Assembly (NCBI RefSeq): GCF_037038585.1
Contig: NC_092521.1
Span: 56,457,898-56,521,897, forward strand
DNA from: Patagioenas fasciata
Taxonomy: Eukaryota > Chordata > Aves > Columbiformes > Columbidae
Length of the DNA: 64,000 nt
Reading direction: 5' to 3'
The notes below the pieces were generated by a model. That model saw only the letters and a program-made list of their open reading frames with translations. It did no database searches and was not told the DNA's origin. Both the position numbers and the translations under genes were made by a program. Positions 62,201 through 64,000 of the stretch are shown here, in pieces. Position 1 is the first letter of the stretch, and each line of letters opens with the position of its first letter.

Positions 62201-63430
62201 GCATGGTAGCATTAGGAAAATTCAAGAAGTCTCCTCCTGTGCTGTTTGTAGAACGTTTTGAGCATGTGGTCATAAGAGTTATGTGGCATCGTGCAGCATG
62301 TGTTGAGGACACAAAAGAAAATAGCTGCTACTCTAGTCCTAGGGAAGCAGCTGTTTCTGCAAAAGACATTTTCTCCTTATCTAATTTTTTTCTCTTTGTG
62401 TCTTCAAGAGAAGCTCTTTCATCTTCAAACATTTGCAGAAACTCTTGCGTACCACTACCAGTTGTTCAAATATGAAAACAAAAGCAAAATTCAGTCCTGG
62501 CAGTCTGACTCTACACCTTCTGTACATACAGGACTTTATTCAAATCTCTGAGAGTAGCACCTGCACAACACTTATAGAAACAGACCCTGAGCACTTTGTG
62601 GGAGAACAGGGATAATTAAGGTCAGCAGGAAATGAGCCAGAACTGGATGTTCGTTTCCCAGGGAAAAAGGAGCCGGGGTGAGGGGAAGCGTATCTACTAA
62701 AAGAAATTGGGACAGAACAAAAGATGAGCTCAGTTTTCAATGTGCATCCAAACAACAAACAAAAAATTAATTTGTTGATTTTCTCTGGGTCATGGGAAGA
62801 AGAAGGTTCAGCTTTGTAAACTTTTTAATTTCCTGAGTCAGACTGCTATAAAAAATTCAAGTAGGAGTGAGATTGTGGATTTTCTAAGAGTGCATTATTT
62901 CCTGCTGACTGAATTTGACTGCAAAAGAGAAGCAGCTACAATTTGCAGTTTACATTACTTACTGCAAGAGACAGGCCTAACCCATAAAATTACAGTCTGC
63001 ATGAAAAATCTTCTTCTAGAGTCCAGGCATGCCAGTTCAGATCCATTTCTGCATTTTCATGACTTTCTTAATGGTATATTGGGAAAGTGAACAAAAATTG
63101 AGTTCTTTTTTGCCATGTCAAATAGTATGCTATAAATTTGAGAATTCTCCTTCGAAGTTTCTATGAAAGTTCCCCATGTGTTTTTATACATACACATATG
63201 TTATACACAAATTTTGTACATACATAAACTATCTCTTCGAAACCAGAAAGATGGAGTTTGACTTTCCAAGTCACATATCTAAGCCAATTTTTTGGGACAC
63301 TTGTTTTACTCCACACCAAATGCAGGTTCATTGCAGAAGAATCCACTGCTGCTGGTTCAAAATGTGTCCTCACCGACAGTCCGACCTGGATTATTGACCC
63401 TGTTGATGGAACGTGCAACTTTGTGCACAG
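52827..63430 (+). CDS. IMPA2: IMPA2, inositol monophosphatase 2, first three coding exons (gene leaves the window at the right)
   Basis: Mg-dependent, lithium-sensitive cytosolic phosphatase that hydrolyses inositol monophosphates to myo-inositol. Coding exons are 52827-52931, 59150-59283 and 63326-63430, with GT/AG borders and matching phases, giving 114 codons plus two bases. The first exon encodes an acidic/alanine-rich N-terminal extension ([16 protein letters not shown]) before the conserved [17 protein letters not shown]. This longer N-terminus distinguishes IMPA2 from IMPA1. Exon 2 has the [13 protein letters not shown] block. Exon 3 has IAEES, whose Glu is a metal ligand, and the signature WIIDPVDGT, whose two Asp bind metal. 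The start has a purine at -3. The remaining exons, including the second signature, are beyond position 64000. Confidence 0.96.
52932..59149 (+). other. IMPA2 intron 1
   Basis: Its first 330 bases are the tail of the CpG island; the rest is AT-rich. A 135-codon plus-strand ORF (57462-57869) and a 110-codon ORF (54573-54905) have no recognisable family, no splice evidence and ordinary intronic composition. No CR1 copy was seen. Confidence 0.7.
59284..63325 (+). other. IMPA2 intron 2
   Basis: AT-rich, with no repeat or gene recognised. A 154-codon ORF at 62011-62475 is judged to be chance. Confidence 0.7.
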
Positions 63431-64000
63431 GTAAGTGGAAATACGTAACAAAGCAAAATGCGGCTTCTCAGAAATCCTCCCTTCCACTTAGAGATGTTTT
63501 ACTGTGGTAGATTTGTTCCTTTGACTCATAAGTAAGAGTCATCCCTTTATCTTTTTGTACCTCACGTAGTGTGTCTGAAGGAGTGTTTGTGCTGGAGAGA
63601 GCTCTGTACTGTTATCTAAAGCTAAACGAAAGTTTCTGCTGATTGCTTAATGACCCAGAGCTCCTGACTCACGGCTCGTTTTGTATAACCGCACATCAAC
63701 GTGTAGAGGCTTGAGCTGAACAAGGCTGTGCTGTGATGACACTTGGCCCAACGCCTTGTGTGGTTGTTGCACGTTCCTCTTCGTAGTGGTGTTCTCTCCC
63801 GTCCAAATGCAAATGCTTAGTTGTTCCTGGGAAGCACAACCATTGCGTATGTGTAGAGTAGAGCTGAAAACTAAGTTGTACGTACATATGTTTTTTTAAG
63901 ATACATAATGCCACTCTGTAGAAAGAAATCTAGGGATCGTTCCTGCAAAAAACCAAAAGTTAAATTCATCATTCGAGTGCTAGGAGTTGTAAATTAATGA
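63431..64000 (+). other. IMPA2 intron 3 (partial)
   Basis: Sequence after a canonical GTAAGT donor, running to the window edge. Nothing else was seen in it. Confidence 0.7.

Noticed and set aside
62011..62475. 154-codon ORF in IMPA2 intron 2
   Set aside because: AT-rich intronic sequence, no recognisable domain, and other overlapping frames of similar length.

Overview
This window is vertebrate nuclear DNA, most probably from a bird. It carries three single-copy vertebrate genes in a known order (GNAL, MPPE1, IMPA2), spliced over short introns, and its interspersed repeats are CR1 LINE fragments ending in the ATTCTRTGATTCT-type tails typical of sauropsids. A turtle or crocodilian cannot be excluded by reading alone. 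Almost every stand-alone ORF is chance. The genes were recovered by matching splice sites, reading frames and protein families exon by exon.

Layout: (1) 1-19.9 kb, plus strand: the last seven coding exons and 3' UTR of GNAL, the olfactory/striatal Gs-type alpha subunit; the gene enters from the left. (2) 21.8-29.9 kb, minus strand: a complete MPPE1 (PGAP5), the ER-exit GPI-anchor remodelling phosphodiesterase, nine coding exons and 388 codons. (3) 29.9-34.8 kb: no gene recognised; a purine-only 9-bp minisatellite lies here. (4) 35.0-42.96 kb, minus strand: a spliced gene of eight coding exons, 265 codons, all phases consistent. It encodes a small coiled-coil protein whose C-terminus resembles that of the ciliary transition-zone protein CEP290. 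It starts in a CpG island that holds a near-consensus RFX X-box and has been split by a CR1 insertion. I do not know a gene symbol for it, and it is the main discovery candidate here. (5) 44.1-52.1 kb: intergenic, no gene seen. (6) 52.1-64 kb, plus strand: CpG-island promoter and first three coding exons of IMPA2 (inositol monophosphatase 2), which runs off the right edge.

The genes do not form an operon-like unit. GNAL acts in cAMP signalling, MPPE1 in GPI-anchored protein export and IMPA2 in inositol recycling. GNAL and MPPE1 are convergent and their 3' ends lie within about 2 kb. The coiled-coil gene and IMPA2 are divergent but about 10 kb apart. Repeats include six CR1 pieces, one TA-flanked non-autonomous DNA transposon inside the coiled-coil gene, several (TA)n tracts, a C19 run and the minisatellite.
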